The notes beneath the pieces were generated by a model. That model made no database searches and had not been told where the DNA came from. It saw only the letters and a list, made by a program, of their open reading frames with translations. From IMG/VR virus record IMGVR_UViG_3300025889_000126, positions 1-60,181 of that record: a DNA stretch of 60,181 bases; one strand, given 5' to 3'. This document shows positions 38,797-48,910 of the stretch, in pieces. Numbering within the stretch: the stretch's first letter is position 1; each line of letters opens with the position of its first letter. The translations under genes were made by a program, and so were the position numbers. This stretch comes from a virus.

Positions 38797-41700
38797 TTAA
38801 GTTCCGCAAGAGCAACTCTCCATATAAATAACTGGATTGCCTTGAATTACAATATAGTTATCTTTGTCGTTTGGTATACACAAGCTTATTGACGAGTTAG
38901 GAGCTAATATTTCTGTGTGCGTTTCAGGTGATCCGCATAAGCCAAGAGGGAACTCTATAATTGCATCCTCAGTTGCAGTTTTTGGATTCAAGAATAAATA
39001 TGAGTTGCACTCAGATATACATGGCTCACAATTGCAACATACCTCATCAAGTGCCGTAGGGTGATAGCAAAGCTGCACACCAATAGATGAGCGTAGGTCC
39101 CATATAGCGTACAGATACTGCCCATCAACTGTTGGAGGAACTGTAAACGCAGCATTATAGATTCCAGTAGAAGGATTGACAATAGGTGTAGCTGTGCTTG
39201 AGAATGATAGCATTGTCTGCATATCAAAGTCATTATTACCATACAGTATATTTGACCTTAGATACCTAAACTTGTTCTGTCCTGGGTCAAAGTTATATGA
39301 CACATATGGTGGTGTCTCATTTATCTGTAATGTCATTAGCGCTCCCTCTGGTGGCAGGTTACCTTGTCCCTCAAAGCCATTCGTTGCAAGGTAGTATGAC
39401 ACCAATGGGTTATTTGTCCCTGATGCAAAGATAAAGAAGTTTGATTGTGTGGGTGATGTGTATGTACCATTGACATAACTAAATTGTTTTAGTGTCGTCA
39501 ATCCTGCATCGCAGTCATCTGTTAATACCACCTCTACAAGTGTCATTGGTATAGGCACTGGGCATCCAACAGTTATACTAAGCACAACATTGCCTGTGAC
39601 CTTAATATTAACATCTCCTGTAGATGGCGACTGCGTATTCTTAAAGAAGTCAAAATATCCTGATGTCGTTTGATTCCCTGATGTATAAGTAATGCCGTCA
39701 TACTTTACATCAATAACAAATGTTGTTCCTGGGTCAATACTTTGTACTATCCAATCTACATTTACTGGGCCTACTTTAGTGTCAAAGTTTACACAAAATT
39801 CAGACATAACCTCTAGTTTCCCTTGGGCAAAAGTAAATGTCCTAGTAATACCACATTTGATACATTCCTCTTCCATTGGTATCTCTCTGTCGTTCAGCGT
39901 TAGCACATACTCATTCATGTATGGGTCGAATGCTCCGAGCTTTTGGTTGTTGAACCTTGCAATGAACTCATCTCTAAACCATGTCCTCATATTCATATCA
40001 GAGATGACTGCGAGCTGCTCATTAGAGTATGAGTTGCCTCTGAGCTGTATTACTGCACCTCTTTTAGCATCAGTAAAGAACTTGTCATAGCCCCACTTAG
40101 AGTAGCTCTCAGGGTTGAAGCTTATGCCATAGTTCTCGACTCTCGCTATCTGTGTACCCAATACCTCAGGCACTGATGTGATAGCACCACCGGCAGCAGC
40201 ATCAGATAATAAGTTTTTGCCTGCAAGGACGTATGACACCTTATCCTCTTGTAGGACTAGCACGTCAGTTTCTCGACCATCAAGGATGTATATGGCTCCG
40301 AATGACAACTCAAGGTTCTTATAGTTGAGCAATGCTCCATTGAACTCATTGAGCTTATTGACGTTGGTCTCAGGGTTGTACACACCACTATAGGTGATGT
40401 CAGCAAAGCGTCTTGACTCTTTGTAGTCTTGAGCAGCTACTGTTGTCACCCTGTTGCCAAGGTTAAAGTCTCTGCCGATAATTGAGTCTCTTATCTTGTA
40501 GCTCTCGGCACCATTACCAAAAGCGAAGCAGTTGAAGAACCCTGTTTGGATTATTGCAGGGACGCCTAAGCTTATGTCTTGCGATTGGTCTCCTGCTGAT
40601 CCATTTGACAAGTGATTACCAGACTTATCAATCGGAAACGATAGATTGTTCTCGAAGAATACATCAGGTAGGGTATCTGTTGGTTGAGTCTCAAATATAA
40701 TTGACTCCGCTGTTCTAAAGACAGTAATGTTTGCAATTACTCTTGATTTTCTTTTTTGAGTTGAACCACAAGCCCAAGTTCCTGACATATATAATTCTAA
40801 AGCTCCAGTTATTGGATGCAGATAAAATCGCCAATAGTTATCACATAGTTGACCTGATGTGATTGTTCCATTAGTAGGAATAAAAATATTATTTACAGGA
40901 CAAGCGCCTCCTCCAACTTCTTGATCACCATCATTTAAAGTGCTTGCTATGTTATCACCTATAAACCAAGCTTCCATGTCTGCATAATTAGAAGATGATG
41001 TATAAGTCTTTTTTAATGTATATATCCTCTTCTCGCAAGCATTACCTCCAAACCCTGTTCTCTCAAATCTTATATCAAATACGATAACGGTCCCTGCATC
41101 AACAGAATATGGTATATAAAATCCTGGGTTTGATGGGTCTTCTAAACTCATTGGATATGCCAATATAGGTGACGTTCCAGAAGTTGAACTTACTGCCGTA
41201 AGTGTACCAAATTCTATCGTAGAATATGATAATGGATTTACAGAGAATCCATTAGCCTTTATTTTCATATAAACACCAGCCGGAGGAGTTGGTGTAATCA
41301 AAGGATCAAAACCAGATTGCTTCGCCTCCTTCTCTAATACAGTTGCATACACGCAAGTTTGCATTGCCCCCTCGCTATCTGCCTTTACAATTAACCTATC
41401 TCCCTCTTCTACTTTTCTTGGATTCTCCCCTTGTAGTAAAAAGTATGTTTCTTGAGTAGAGCTATTTGTAAAAAATATACTTGAGTAAATAGTCTCATAT
41501 CCTGCTTGATTCGCCTTGCATACAAATTTATATCTCTTAGCCCAATAAGGAGCAACTTGTGTTGTTGGTATTGTTACAGTAATTGAGTTTACAAGAGATG
41601 AATAACTACATGGAATATGAACAGTATTTAATGAACTTACATTTGTCAAAGTTGACCTGCCAAACTCATCCATGTAAACGATACCAATCTCATAATCTCT

Positions 41701-43470
41701 ATTACTGTGTAGGCTCTTTTGGCTTGATAAGTCTTGCAATTGAACACTAGCGTTCTTAATGGTTCCAAACAGTGCTACTAAGTCAAATGGTGGCGTTTGA
41801 GTATAGTCATAATACACAATAGCCAAAAACTGCAAAGAAAAGATATTGCTACTTGGAGACGCTGTTATTGCTATTGGCTCTCCATTTGCTGTGATTCCGC
41901 TCTCGTATTTAATCCCATTGTATCCAAAAAATGAAAAGAACTGGGGCCAAGCACAATTATATATATCAGTAAATGTTAGCCCATCGCAAGAATCGTCACC
42001 TCCAGGAATTGGATTATATATAGGTTTTATATTTGTCGCTGTTCCTATTGCTTGCTGAAACTCTATACTTGTTGCTAATTGATAAGGTGAACTATAACTT
42101 ATCGGTAGAGTAAACGTAAAGCTTACACTTACATCATAACCAAAAGTAGAGAAAGTATTAAAGGTTATATCAAATGATAATATTCTTCCTTGTAGTAATG
42201 GTATTCCTGTTAGGTCTATATCTAATTGAGTGTCAGGCCTAGTACAAGGAGGAGAGCAAGGATTAAAAGCAGTATTCGAAAGAGGTAAAGAGCTATCGCT
42301 AGTACTAGATGTTATATCATTAGTTCCTATAAATTCAGATACCAATTCAGTAGTATAATCAAATCTTACATCTTGGCCATTACTATCAACTATATCATAT
42401 CCATCAACATAGTTTCCATACATCAATCTATTGCCCATAATTGTCTGAGCCTTAGCGAGTCTTGGGACATTGTCATAAAGTCTTAATAGTTCTGACTCTG
42501 GAAGTATGGTAAAAATTTTATTATTTACAAATAGATATGTTTGAATAGTATTGTCTGTCCATCCAACATTCTGCTTATCAAATCTCTCTATTACTTTTAT
42601 AATATTGCCTGTAGCATCCTTATACAATAAGTCAATACCAACAACTAATGGACCACCTGTATTAAAGCTTACATTAACAGCATTATACTTATTTTCCATT
42701 CCCTGATTAAGGAAGCTGTTTGTGCTAAACTGAAAAGAACTTGGCTCAAACGCAACCTCTGACCATTGAGATGTAGCTGTATATTCTCCATCGATGTATT
42801 TATACCTATAAGCAAAGCATAAAAATCTGTCCTCTAAATAATTTTCTTGACCTGTCACCTCTACTAAGCTTATTGTTGGCGCTTCGGTAGGTGGCTTTTT
42901 AATGACAAGGATTGTCTCCCTTAACAGGTCAGGTTGTCCATTATAGTCAATCCCTGTCCCATCAGGATTAGCGTAGCCCCTATTGATATTGATAAACCTA
43001 GGCTGATTATAGTCGTCAGTCCAAAATAATAAGTCCTCAACAATATCAACCCCTGTAATCAAATAGTCAGGGTTAAAATTCAATGTAGTATTTATACCTG
43101 TCCCATCGTCCATACTAACAATATGATATGTCAATATCTGAGACACCATATTAAAAGAAACCACTAGGTCAATCTTACCAGTTGGAGAGGTGGCAAAGTT
43201 CGAGTCATGCACAAACCAATACAATGTCTCCCTTGCGCTGTCATTGATAGCCCCTATACATCTAGCATCAGTACTTAATGAATTGCCATCATAAGCTAAT
43301 GCAGTCAATGGCAAGTTACCATTCGTATTCTCAATGACTCCTGCCTCTGACTTCTCTGTCGATCCCATCCTGACATTCATAGCGTCAATGTACTCCCCAT
43401 CAGGGACCACTCGCTCATCGAATGTCTTATTCATTTTACCGGCAATAAAGTTCCTCGTAAAATTCGCCAT
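38797..43470 (-). CDS. Large tail / stabilisation protein (1557 aa)
   Basis: The N-terminus NFIAGKMNKTFDERVVPDGE followed by YIDAMNVRMGSTE is the hallmark start of the large tail (stabilisation or tail-hub) proteins of short-tailed environmental phages, similar in role to P22 gp10 or T7 gp12. The body is beta-rich with many aromatic residues. The C-terminus is Cys-rich (EVCCNCEPCISECN; ESCSCGT), matching the next gene. It lies directly after two neck-like genes. Confidence 0.7.
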   Translation of the reverse strand: MANFTRNFIAGKMNKTFDERVVPDGEYIDAMNVRMGSTEKSEAGVIENTNGNLPLTALAYDGNSLSTDARCIGAINDSARETLYWFVHDSNFATSPTGKIDLVVSFNMVSQILTYHIVSMDDGTGINTTLNFNPDYLITGVDIVEDLLFWTDDYNQPRFININRGYANPDGTGIDYNGQPDLLRETILVIKKPPTEAPTISLVEVTGQENYLEDRFLCFAYRYKYIDGEYTATSQWSEVAFEPSSFQFSTNSFLNQGMENKYNAVNVSFNTGGPLVVGIDLLYKDATGNIIKVIERFDKQNVGWTDNTIQTYLFVNNKIFTILPESELLRLYDNVPRLAKAQTIMGNRLMYGNYVDGYDIVDSNGQDVRFDYTTELVSEFIGTNDITSSTSDSSLPLSNTAFNPCSPPCTRPDTQLDIDLTGIPLLQGRILSFDITFNTFSTFGYDVSVSFTFTLPISYSSPYQLATSIEFQQAIGTATNIKPIYNPIPGGDDSCDGLTFTDIYNCAWPQFFSFFGYNGIKYESGITANGEPIAITASPSSNIFSLQFLAIVYYDYTQTPPFDLVALFGTIKNASVQLQDLSSQKSLHSNRDYEIGIVYMDEFGRSTLTNVSSLNTVHIPCSYSSLVNSITVTIPTTQVAPYWAKRYKFVCKANQAGYETIYSSIFFTNSSTQETYFLLQGENPRKVEEGDRLIVKADSEGAMQTCVYATVLEKEAKQSGFDPLITPTPPAGVYMKIKANGFSVNPLSYSTIEFGTLTAVSSTSGTSPILAYPMSLEDPSNPGFYIPYSVDAGTVIVFDIRFERTGFGGNACEKRIYTLKKTYTSSSNYADMEAWFIGDNIASTLNDGDQEVGGGACPVNNIFIPTNGTITSGQLCDNYWRFYLHPITGALELYMSGTWACGSTQKRKSRVIANITVFRTAESIIFETQPTDTLPDVFFENNLSFPIDKSGNHLSNGSAGDQSQDISLGVPAIIQTGFFNCFAFGNGAESYKIRDSIIGRDFNLGNRVTTVAAQDYKESRRFADITYSGVYNPETNVNKLNEFNGALLNYKNLELSFGAIYILDGRETDVLVLQEDKVSYVLAGKNLLSDAAAGGAITSVPEVLGTQIARVENYGISFNPESYSKWGYDKFFTDAKRGAVIQLRGNSYSNEQLAVISDMNMRTWFRDEFIARFNNQKLGAFDPYMNEYVLTLNDREIPMEEECIKCGITRTFTFAQGKLEVMSEFCVNFDTKVGPVNVDWIVQSIDPGTTFVIDVKYDGITYTSGNQTTSGYFDFFKNTQSPSTGDVNIKVTGNVVLSITVGCPVPIPMTLVEVVLTDDCDAGLTTLKQFSYVNGTYTSPTQSNFFIFASGTNNPLVSYYLATNGFEGQGNLPPEGALMTLQINETPPYVSYNFDPGQNKFRYLRSNILYGNNDFDMQTMLSFSSTATPIVNPSTGIYNAAFTVPPTVDGQYLYAIWDLRSSIGVQLCYHPTALDEVCCNCEPCISECNSYLFLNPKTATEDAIIEFPLGLCGSPETHTEILAPNSSISLCIPNDKDNYIVIQGNPVIYMESCSCGT

Positions 43471-43472
43471 TG

Positions 43473-44447
43473 TTATTTGATTATCTTATCCATTCCTCTC
43501 ATATTCATTAAGAGCCTTCCTGGATGAATGTTGCTAATTCTTATTTTTGCATTTCTCAAAAGCGCCTGCTTCTCCTTTCTCGCTCTAGCCACAATATACT
43601 CTTGTACACCAAGCTTGCTATTCAGTATCTCATATCTGATATAAGCATACACGTACTGCTCAAACAATTTATTTACCGAGATAGCTGAGTTGTCACCATT
43701 CTCCATGCCATCGCTCACATACTCAAGAATAACTGTTGAAGAGAGATTGTGATGGTGGTTTGGGTTGTTATTATTATTGTAGTGGTTATAACCTAAAATT
43801 GCGCTGTCAAAGTTTATCACCCCTGCCTTCTTGTCAATATTAAACGTAGGATTGCGATTAGCTGTCTCAGTATTGAGACCAAATCTAGCACCTATGCTAT
43901 GCTCAAAATACCAATTACCATCACAACAATAGCCCTCATGTCCATCGAATTGATGACCATGATTGAGATAAATACTCTTCTTTGTTCCTTTAATTCGATC
44001 GTAGTCAATGTTGGAAAACTGTGGCTCTAAGATATTGCCATTTTGGTCAAATAGAATATTGCAGTCATTATCCTGCAAATATGCTTTTGATGATAGTGTT
44101 TGAATATTCTCAGAAAGAGGTAACAGAGTTCCATTAACATAAAGCGAGATACGCACCCAGTTGACAAAGTCATGAGGCAGCACATAGCGTAGTTGATCGC
44201 AGACGCTAAGCTCTAGGACTTTAATCTCCTTGAATGCATCATAGTTCAACTCTTGGATGGCTCTCTTTGCGTGGAACAATATCTTATACCGCTCCTCATT
44301 ATTAACCAATGAGTGATTGCCAGTGTACATCAACTGAAAGTTGTTGACGATGTCAAATAGGCTAACATACTGATACGACCCCCAATTGGCATCCGTTGGA
44401 TTATTGCCATTGTTGGTGTAGTATTGGAAATTTGATATATATGCCAT
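43473..44447 (-). CDS. Neck / head-to-tail connector protein (324 aa)
   Basis: Mostly helical start (YVSLFDIVNNFQLMYTGNHS; YKILFHAKRAIQELNYDAFK), then LPHDFVNWVRISLYVNGTLL and later beta-rich parts. The pattern recalls tail-accessory or connector proteins of short-tailed phages (P22 gp4-like). Position between portal/capsid and tail genes supports this. Confidence 0.6.
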   Translation of the reverse strand: MAYISNFQYYTNNGNNPTDANWGSYQYVSLFDIVNNFQLMYTGNHSLVNNEERYKILFHAKRAIQELNYDAFKEIKVLELSVCDQLRYVLPHDFVNWVRISLYVNGTLLPLSENIQTLSSKAYLQDNDCNILFDQNGNILEPQFSNIDYDRIKGTKKSIYLNHGHQFDGHEGYCCDGNWYFEHSIGARFGLNTETANRNPTFNIDKKAGVINFDSAILGYNHYNNNNNPNHHHNLSSTVILEYVSDGMENGDNSAISVNKLFEQYVYAYIRYEILNSKLGVQEYIVARARKEKQALLRNAKIRISNIHPGRLLMNMRGMDKIIK

Positions 44448-44450
44448 CTG

Positions 44451-45413
44451 TTATGAATTTGCTGATTGTTGTTGTTCTTGAGACATTGCAAATTGAGCCA
44501 CCTCAGTCTCTCTAATGCTAATACCACAATACTGTAATATTTTCATTGCAAGCTTGTACTCATCCTCAAGCGGTAACTCAAAGTCCTGATAGTCAGGCTG
44601 TGTTTGGTCAAATACAGGCTCACCACTAGTGAGTGATACGTATGTCCACTTTGGTGGCTTAGGGTATCTAAAGTAGACCGCCTGCACGGCACCGTAGCCT
44701 GATACACTAACTGGATATACAGTAAGTGTACCGCTATTTGCTAATGTATAAGCAGGATACTGAATAGATGGAGCAGTGAGTAAGGATTGGTTCAGCATAA
44801 GTATTTTACCCATTGTCACCTTCTCAGCCTCGCTGATAGCTGACGCCTTATATACCTTATAGTCTTCACCTATAGTCGTAAAGATATTGTCTGTTATGTC
44901 AAGGGCAGTAGCTGATACACCTGTAACAAATGCACCCTCATATAGAGTGGTATTGACAACTACGTCACCTACCGATACACCTGCTGTTACAAAGTTTGCA
45001 CCAGCATCAATGAGTTGGAACGCAGGCAGTGTACCTGTATTGGTTCCTGATGCCAACACAGTAGTGTAGCAGTTGACTCTATTGATTAGGTAGTAGTCTG
45101 ACCCTGTTGTTGTAACTGACGGAGCAAAGAAATTATTCCCGATATATCCTGATGCAGATGGGTTTGGCACAAGGAACTCAGTAGCAATAAAAGTCTCAAG
45201 CAGCTCTGCTATAGGCTGCTCTAAATCTGCATAGTCAGTACCTGCCATACGACCATTCTCCATATTTATAACCTTGTTGTACATAGCAAAGTACTCCTCA
45301 AATATCTCCATCTGAGCTTGCAATGCATACAGGTTGAAGTCAGCCGGTGAGATGTACCCATAGTTGTTCTTATTTAGAACAGACTGTACTGTATTTCTTA
45401 CTGAGTTGATCAT
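44451..45413 (-). CDS. Virion structural protein, neck or ring type (320 aa)
   Basis: Helical N-terminus (MINSVRNTVQSVLNKNNYGY; LYALQAQMEIFEEYFAMYNK), a beta-rich centre and YPKPPKWTYVSLTSGEPVFD followed by a helical C-terminus (YKLAMKILQYCGISIRETEV). This three-part layout is common in phage neck proteins downstream of the capsid gene. It starts 23 bases after a terminator on the same strand, so a separate promoter (a TACATTTG element at about 45429-45436) may serve it. Confidence 0.6.
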   Translation of the reverse strand: MINSVRNTVQSVLNKNNYGYISPADFNLYALQAQMEIFEEYFAMYNKVINMENGRMAGTDYADLEQPIAELLETFIATEFLVPNPSASGYIGNNFFAPSVTTTGSDYYLINRVNCYTTVLASGTNTGTLPAFQLIDAGANFVTAGVSVGDVVVNTTLYEGAFVTGVSATALDITDNIFTTIGEDYKVYKASAISEAEKVTMGKILMLNQSLLTAPSIQYPAYTLANSGTLTVYPVSVSGYGAVQAVYFRYPKPPKWTYVSLTSGEPVFDQTQPDYQDFELPLEDEYKLAMKILQYCGISIRETEVAQFAMSQEQQQSANS

Positions 45414-45435
45414 TCTCTATTTTTTTTACAAATGT

Positions 45436-45466
45436 AAAAAAAAGAGGGCATATATTCACACCCTCT
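45436..45466 (-). terminator. Rho-independent terminator, minus strand
   Basis: Read leftward, AGAGGG (45466-45461), 12-base loop, CCCTCT (45448-45443) and seven T. It follows the 250-aa gene that lies downstream of the capsid gene. Confidence 0.8.
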
Positions 45467-45497
45467 CTTACTATAACTCTAAAATATTTTTACTTGA

Positions 45498-46250
45498 CTA
45501 TGTTAAATATGTCTCTAACATCTTTAACGCATCAAGACCTTCGTCACTTTGTAAGAACTGTGCGGCAAAATCATATGGGTCAGCACCGAATGGTATTGAA
45601 CACATTTTCTTTTTGTTGGATGGTGTGCTAAACCAAATCTCTCTGTCATTATTACGGAGAGCTAATAGTCTCTTTTCAAAGAATAGCATAATCTTGCCTT
45701 GATAGTTTAACTCAGGGTCATTTATGGTTTGCATAAACTCCCTTGGGTTCATCTTGGCAAAAATAAGCATATCTCTTTTTAGTTCTGCTGTTGATATGGC
45801 AGATGGGTCTTTACCAAATAACACCCTTGTCATAATTTCAAGCTGTTCAATACTTAAACCTCTAGCTGCAATCAATGCATCTACCTCAATATTTAAGTCC
45901 TCAACTTCTTCAAATGCCTCTTTTTCCTTATCTACTTCTTCAAAAATTCTACCATTTAATGGGTGATAATGTAAGAATGCTTGTAATGCAGGATTTGATT
46001 TAGGAACAGTTAACATTCCATCTTCAAAAATAACAGGCTCTAAAATAGCATTTCCATCCTGCTCATCCTCAAATGGAGACTTTTGATTAGATGCATATCT
46101 TAACGCTCTGTTTACATTATTCTTCTCATCATACCACATCAATGGGAATCTTGGATGATTTCTTGATGCTAATGTATATGATAACGGAGTTGTATTTCCT
46201 CTTAATCTATATACCTTATCTGAAGGTACTAATTTTTTTAACTCAGACAT
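45498..46250 (-). CDS. Virion-associated protein downstream of the capsid (250 aa)
   Basis: I start at 46250 (MSELKKLVPSDKVYRLRGNT) because an in-frame ATG at 46304 would place the terminator 46272-46302 inside the gene. The protein has a beta-rich N-terminal half (YTLASRNHPRFPLMWYDEKN) and a helical acidic C-terminal half. No family is recognised. Position between capsid and neck genes, flanked by two terminators, suggests a structural or assembly role at a defined copy number. Confidence 0.6.
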   Translation of the reverse strand: MSELKKLVPSDKVYRLRGNTTPLSYTLASRNHPRFPLMWYDEKNNVNRALRYASNQKSPFEDEQDGNAILEPVIFEDGMLTVPKSNPALQAFLHYHPLNGRIFEEVDKEKEAFEEVEDLNIEVDALIAARGLSIEQLEIMTRVLFGKDPSAISTAELKRDMLIFAKMNPREFMQTINDPELNYQGKIMLFFEKRLLALRNNDREIWFSTPSNKKKMCSIPFGADPYDFAAQFLQSDEGLDALKMLETYLT

Positions 46251-46271
46251 ATATTTAATTTGATTTAATTT

Positions 46272-46302
46272 AAAAAAAGGAGAGTGCCATAAGACACTCC
46301 CC
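46272..46302 (-). terminator. Rho-independent terminator after the capsid gene
   Basis: Read leftward, GGGGAGTG, loop TCTTATGG, CACTCTCC (8 bp with one G-U), then seven T. It lies 14 bases past the capsid stop. Partial termination here would raise capsid mRNA relative to tail mRNA. Confidence 0.9.
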
Positions 46303-46315
46303 AATATTCACCTTA

Positions 46316-47761
46316 TTAACCATATCTAAACAGAACGAAGTTGTTAGCACCAAGGGTACAAACACAACGCTCAGAAAGGAAGTTTACTTCCATTGCATCC
46401 AGGTCGCTAGTAATAGCACCACCGGCAGAACCTGTAATCCAAGTTTTGTATCTACGGTCTTCAGCCTCAGTTGCACGGTAGCGAACATGAAGGAATGGAC
46501 GCTTAGCGTTTTTGCCCATAATCTGGTCGTAAACAGAAGTTGAACCGGCAGGAACTAAAAGCCCTGTTACAGTGCCAGACGCTGTAGCAGCAACAGTAGA
46601 TAAGCCGCCACGCATAGTTGGGTCGTTCAAGTACTTCCAATCTGATTTGTAGAAGTCATAACCACGTCTGAAGCCTGAGAAACCAAGATTCAAAGCCATA
46701 GTTACGTCATTGTCAAATAGACCGTAAGAAGCACCGTAAGAAGGAGTAGTTGCAGCAGCAGAGCTAGCACCGTTAAGACCTGCAAGCATACCGTCAATGT
46801 CAAAGCTTAATTGACGATTACAGAATACAACATTCTCTTCGATAGCTCCTTGCTTGTCAAGACGCTGTACGATTGTGTCCCAATCAGCAAGAGATGTTGG
46901 CGTACCACCACCCCATACGTTGCCACGATCATTTACAACATAGAAGATACCCTCAGACCCTGAGTTTGCACCTAGAACTGCAGCGGCTCCAGAACCTGAA
47001 GCAGCAGGAACTGCTTCAATCATAGCTGTTTCAAGATAGTCCTCAAAGCGAAGACGAGTCTCATGCTCTGATTTTAGGTACCAAAGATAACCAGTCGCAC
47101 CGTTCTCAGTTGTTACTTCAACCCATCCAATCTGAGCCATGTCAGAACCATTTACAGCGTATTTATCCTTTAGAATGATTGGCTTGTTTGAGAAGATATC
47201 ATCTTCAGCCTCAAGAGAACCAATCATACCTGTAGTTCCTTTTTTAAATTCAGAACCATAGATAAATATAGTACAAACGTCACCATTTACGATAGATGTA
47301 CCAAGACCTGTATTTATTTGATAGAAAGCCACAGTTACAACTAAGCCTGTCACTGCTGTAACAATAGCCTTGTAGCTAAGACCTGCTGTAGCACCAGTGT
47401 TTACTTGGATAAATAATGTCTGTCCAACACGAATTGCAGCAGTCAATGCGCCTAAATCCGAAATCGTAAAAGTAGCTACAGTAGTAGATACAGCAGAAGC
47501 TGTACACGTTGTATATTTGATGTGCAAACGACCTTGCTCAGCCCATTTGATTTGGTCAGAGTTTGAAGGCATCTCAGCACCTACAAGGCGCAAGAATGAT
47601 GCAATTGTTCTGTTACCATAACGCTCAAATTCCTTCTCATAAGTATCAGGAAGATACTGATTCAAGAAATCAAAGTTGGTAATGTAATTTCCTTGTAGTG
47701 CTACCTGTTCAGCAGATGGCTGCAATGAATAGGTAGGATTGTTTAATAAAGCACTAGGCAT
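46316..47761 (-). CDS. Major capsid protein
   Basis: A 481-residue protein in the standard place after portal and scaffold-like genes. It starts MPSALLNNPTYSLQPSAEQV and has DFLNQYLPDTYEKEFERYGN, an HK97-type N-arm and E-loop layout. Alternating Ala/Thr/Val-rich strands follow (VSTTVATFTISDLGALTAAI), then GWVEVTTENGATGYLWYLKS and a C-terminal FLSERCVCTLGANNFVLFRY. Codon choice is enriched in preferred-looking codons relative to neighbours, and a strong terminator follows, both usual for the most abundant protein. The fold call is inferred from size, context and pattern. Confidence 0.8.
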   Translation of the reverse strand: MPSALLNNPTYSLQPSAEQVALQGNYITNFDFLNQYLPDTYEKEFERYGNRTIASFLRLVGAEMPSNSDQIKWAEQGRLHIKYTTCTASAVSTTVATFTISDLGALTAAIRVGQTLFIQVNTGATAGLSYKAIVTAVTGLVVTVAFYQINTGLGTSIVNGDVCTIFIYGSEFKKGTTGMIGSLEAEDDIFSNKPIILKDKYAVNGSDMAQIGWVEVTTENGATGYLWYLKSEHETRLRFEDYLETAMIEAVPAASGSGAAAVLGANSGSEGIFYVVNDRGNVWGGGTPTSLADWDTIVQRLDKQGAIEENVVFCNRQLSFDIDGMLAGLNGASSAAATTPSYGASYGLFDNDVTMALNLGFSGFRRGYDFYKSDWKYLNDPTMRGGLSTVAATASGTVTGLLVPAGSTSVYDQIMGKNAKRPFLHVRYRATEAEDRRYKTWITGSAGGAITSDLDAMEVNFLSERCVCTLGANNFVLFRYG

Positions 47762-47781
47762 CTTTTTAGAATTTTAATTGT

Positions 47782-48858
47782 CTACAATTTTTTTATACTG
47801 CGGATTTTTAAACTTTTTCCATGGTCAGGATTAACCGCTTTAACCTGGAACCCATCATTCCCCTTCGTTGTCTCATTTGCCTTACGCTCAGACATATTTA
47901 TATTCTTAGTCTTACGCATAAAGTCATCTGCGGCATCAGTCATACCTTGCTCATAGAAGAACTTGGCAAACCTCTCAGGGTTCATTGCAACAGCCAAAGC
48001 CTTATGGTACCCACTCGCATCTTTAATCAAGCCACTCTCATCGATAAACTTACCGATAAAGCTTGATGGATTTGAGTGCAACTTTTTAAGCTCATTAGCA
48101 TCACCAGGATTAAAATTAAGCTTTTTGTTATTGACGTTAAATTCAAAACCTTTGAAATTACCATCAAATACCTCATTGGTTTTTTGTTCAAACCATTGAC
48201 GCTTACGATTGTTCTCCTCCTCGATCGTCTTAGCTTGTTGCATATATTGACGATAAGCATTGAACTCTTCTTTCTCTTCCTGAGACATCCCTGCCGTACT
48301 TGACTCAAGTGGCATCTTATACATCTCCTTCTGAGAGTTGAAAAACTTCTTTGCCTCATTAACAGCTTTTTTCCTTGATATCTTTGCCTTCTTAATATAA
48401 GACTCGTCATCAAGATCCTCGTCATACCTGTATTCGTCCAACATCATCTCAACGTCATCTTCGTCAAGACCCTCTTGTGTAGATAACAAGTAATCTTTGA
48501 GTAGCTGTTCTTCCGGAACAGAATCGAAATCTTTCTTCAACTTGAGAAAGTCTTCAAATCCTCTTCCTGTGTCTTTTCTGTATTTCATATAAGCAGCTAC
48601 ATCCTCTGGCAATTCCTCTGAGCTTTTACGCTCAGCCATCAATTCATCGAATGAGCTAATCTGCTTATTGTATCTTTTACCTATATATGAAAGAACGTCT
48701 TCTTCTCTTAGCTCAACCTCCTGCTGAGGTGCAACAAATTCTTCTTGCGGTATATCTTGCGATAATGACTGCTCGTGTTTCTCAAGAAGTTCTTGTTCTA
48801 CCTCTTGTACACTCTTTTGTTCTGTTGAGTCTAATACTCTTACTGCTTTAAATTCCAT
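47782..48858 (-). CDS. Scaffold-like acidic coiled-coil protein (358 aa)
   Basis: Very acidic and helical (QEVEQELLEKHEQSLSQDIP; EGLDEDDVEMMLDEYRYDED), with a basic C-terminal segment (HGKSLKIRSIKKL). A helical acidic body with a basic tail immediately upstream of the capsid gene is the typical pattern of scaffolding proteins, whose basic end binds capsid. No protease motif is seen. Confidence 0.65.
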   Translation of the reverse strand: MEFKAVRVLDSTEQKSVQEVEQELLEKHEQSLSQDIPQEEFVAPQQEVELREEDVLSYIGKRYNKQISSFDELMAERKSSEELPEDVAAYMKYRKDTGRGFEDFLKLKKDFDSVPEEQLLKDYLLSTQEGLDEDDVEMMLDEYRYDEDLDDESYIKKAKISRKKAVNEAKKFFNSQKEMYKMPLESSTAGMSQEEKEEFNAYRQYMQQAKTIEEENNRKRQWFEQKTNEVFDGNFKGFEFNVNNKKLNFNPGDANELKKLHSNPSSFIGKFIDESGLIKDASGYHKALAVAMNPERFAKFFYEQGMTDAADDFMRKTKNINMSERKANETTKGNDGFQVKAVNPDHGKSLKIRSIKKL

Positions 48859-48910
48859 TTGATTTTATTTTAATTATTTGCAAATTTATAAAAAAAATTA
48901 TTAAGTAGTA

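Noticed and set aside
46251-46304. Upstream extension of the 250-aa gene to an ATG at 46304
   Set aside because: The extension would place a strong terminator hairpin inside the coding sequence; the start at 46250 avoids this.
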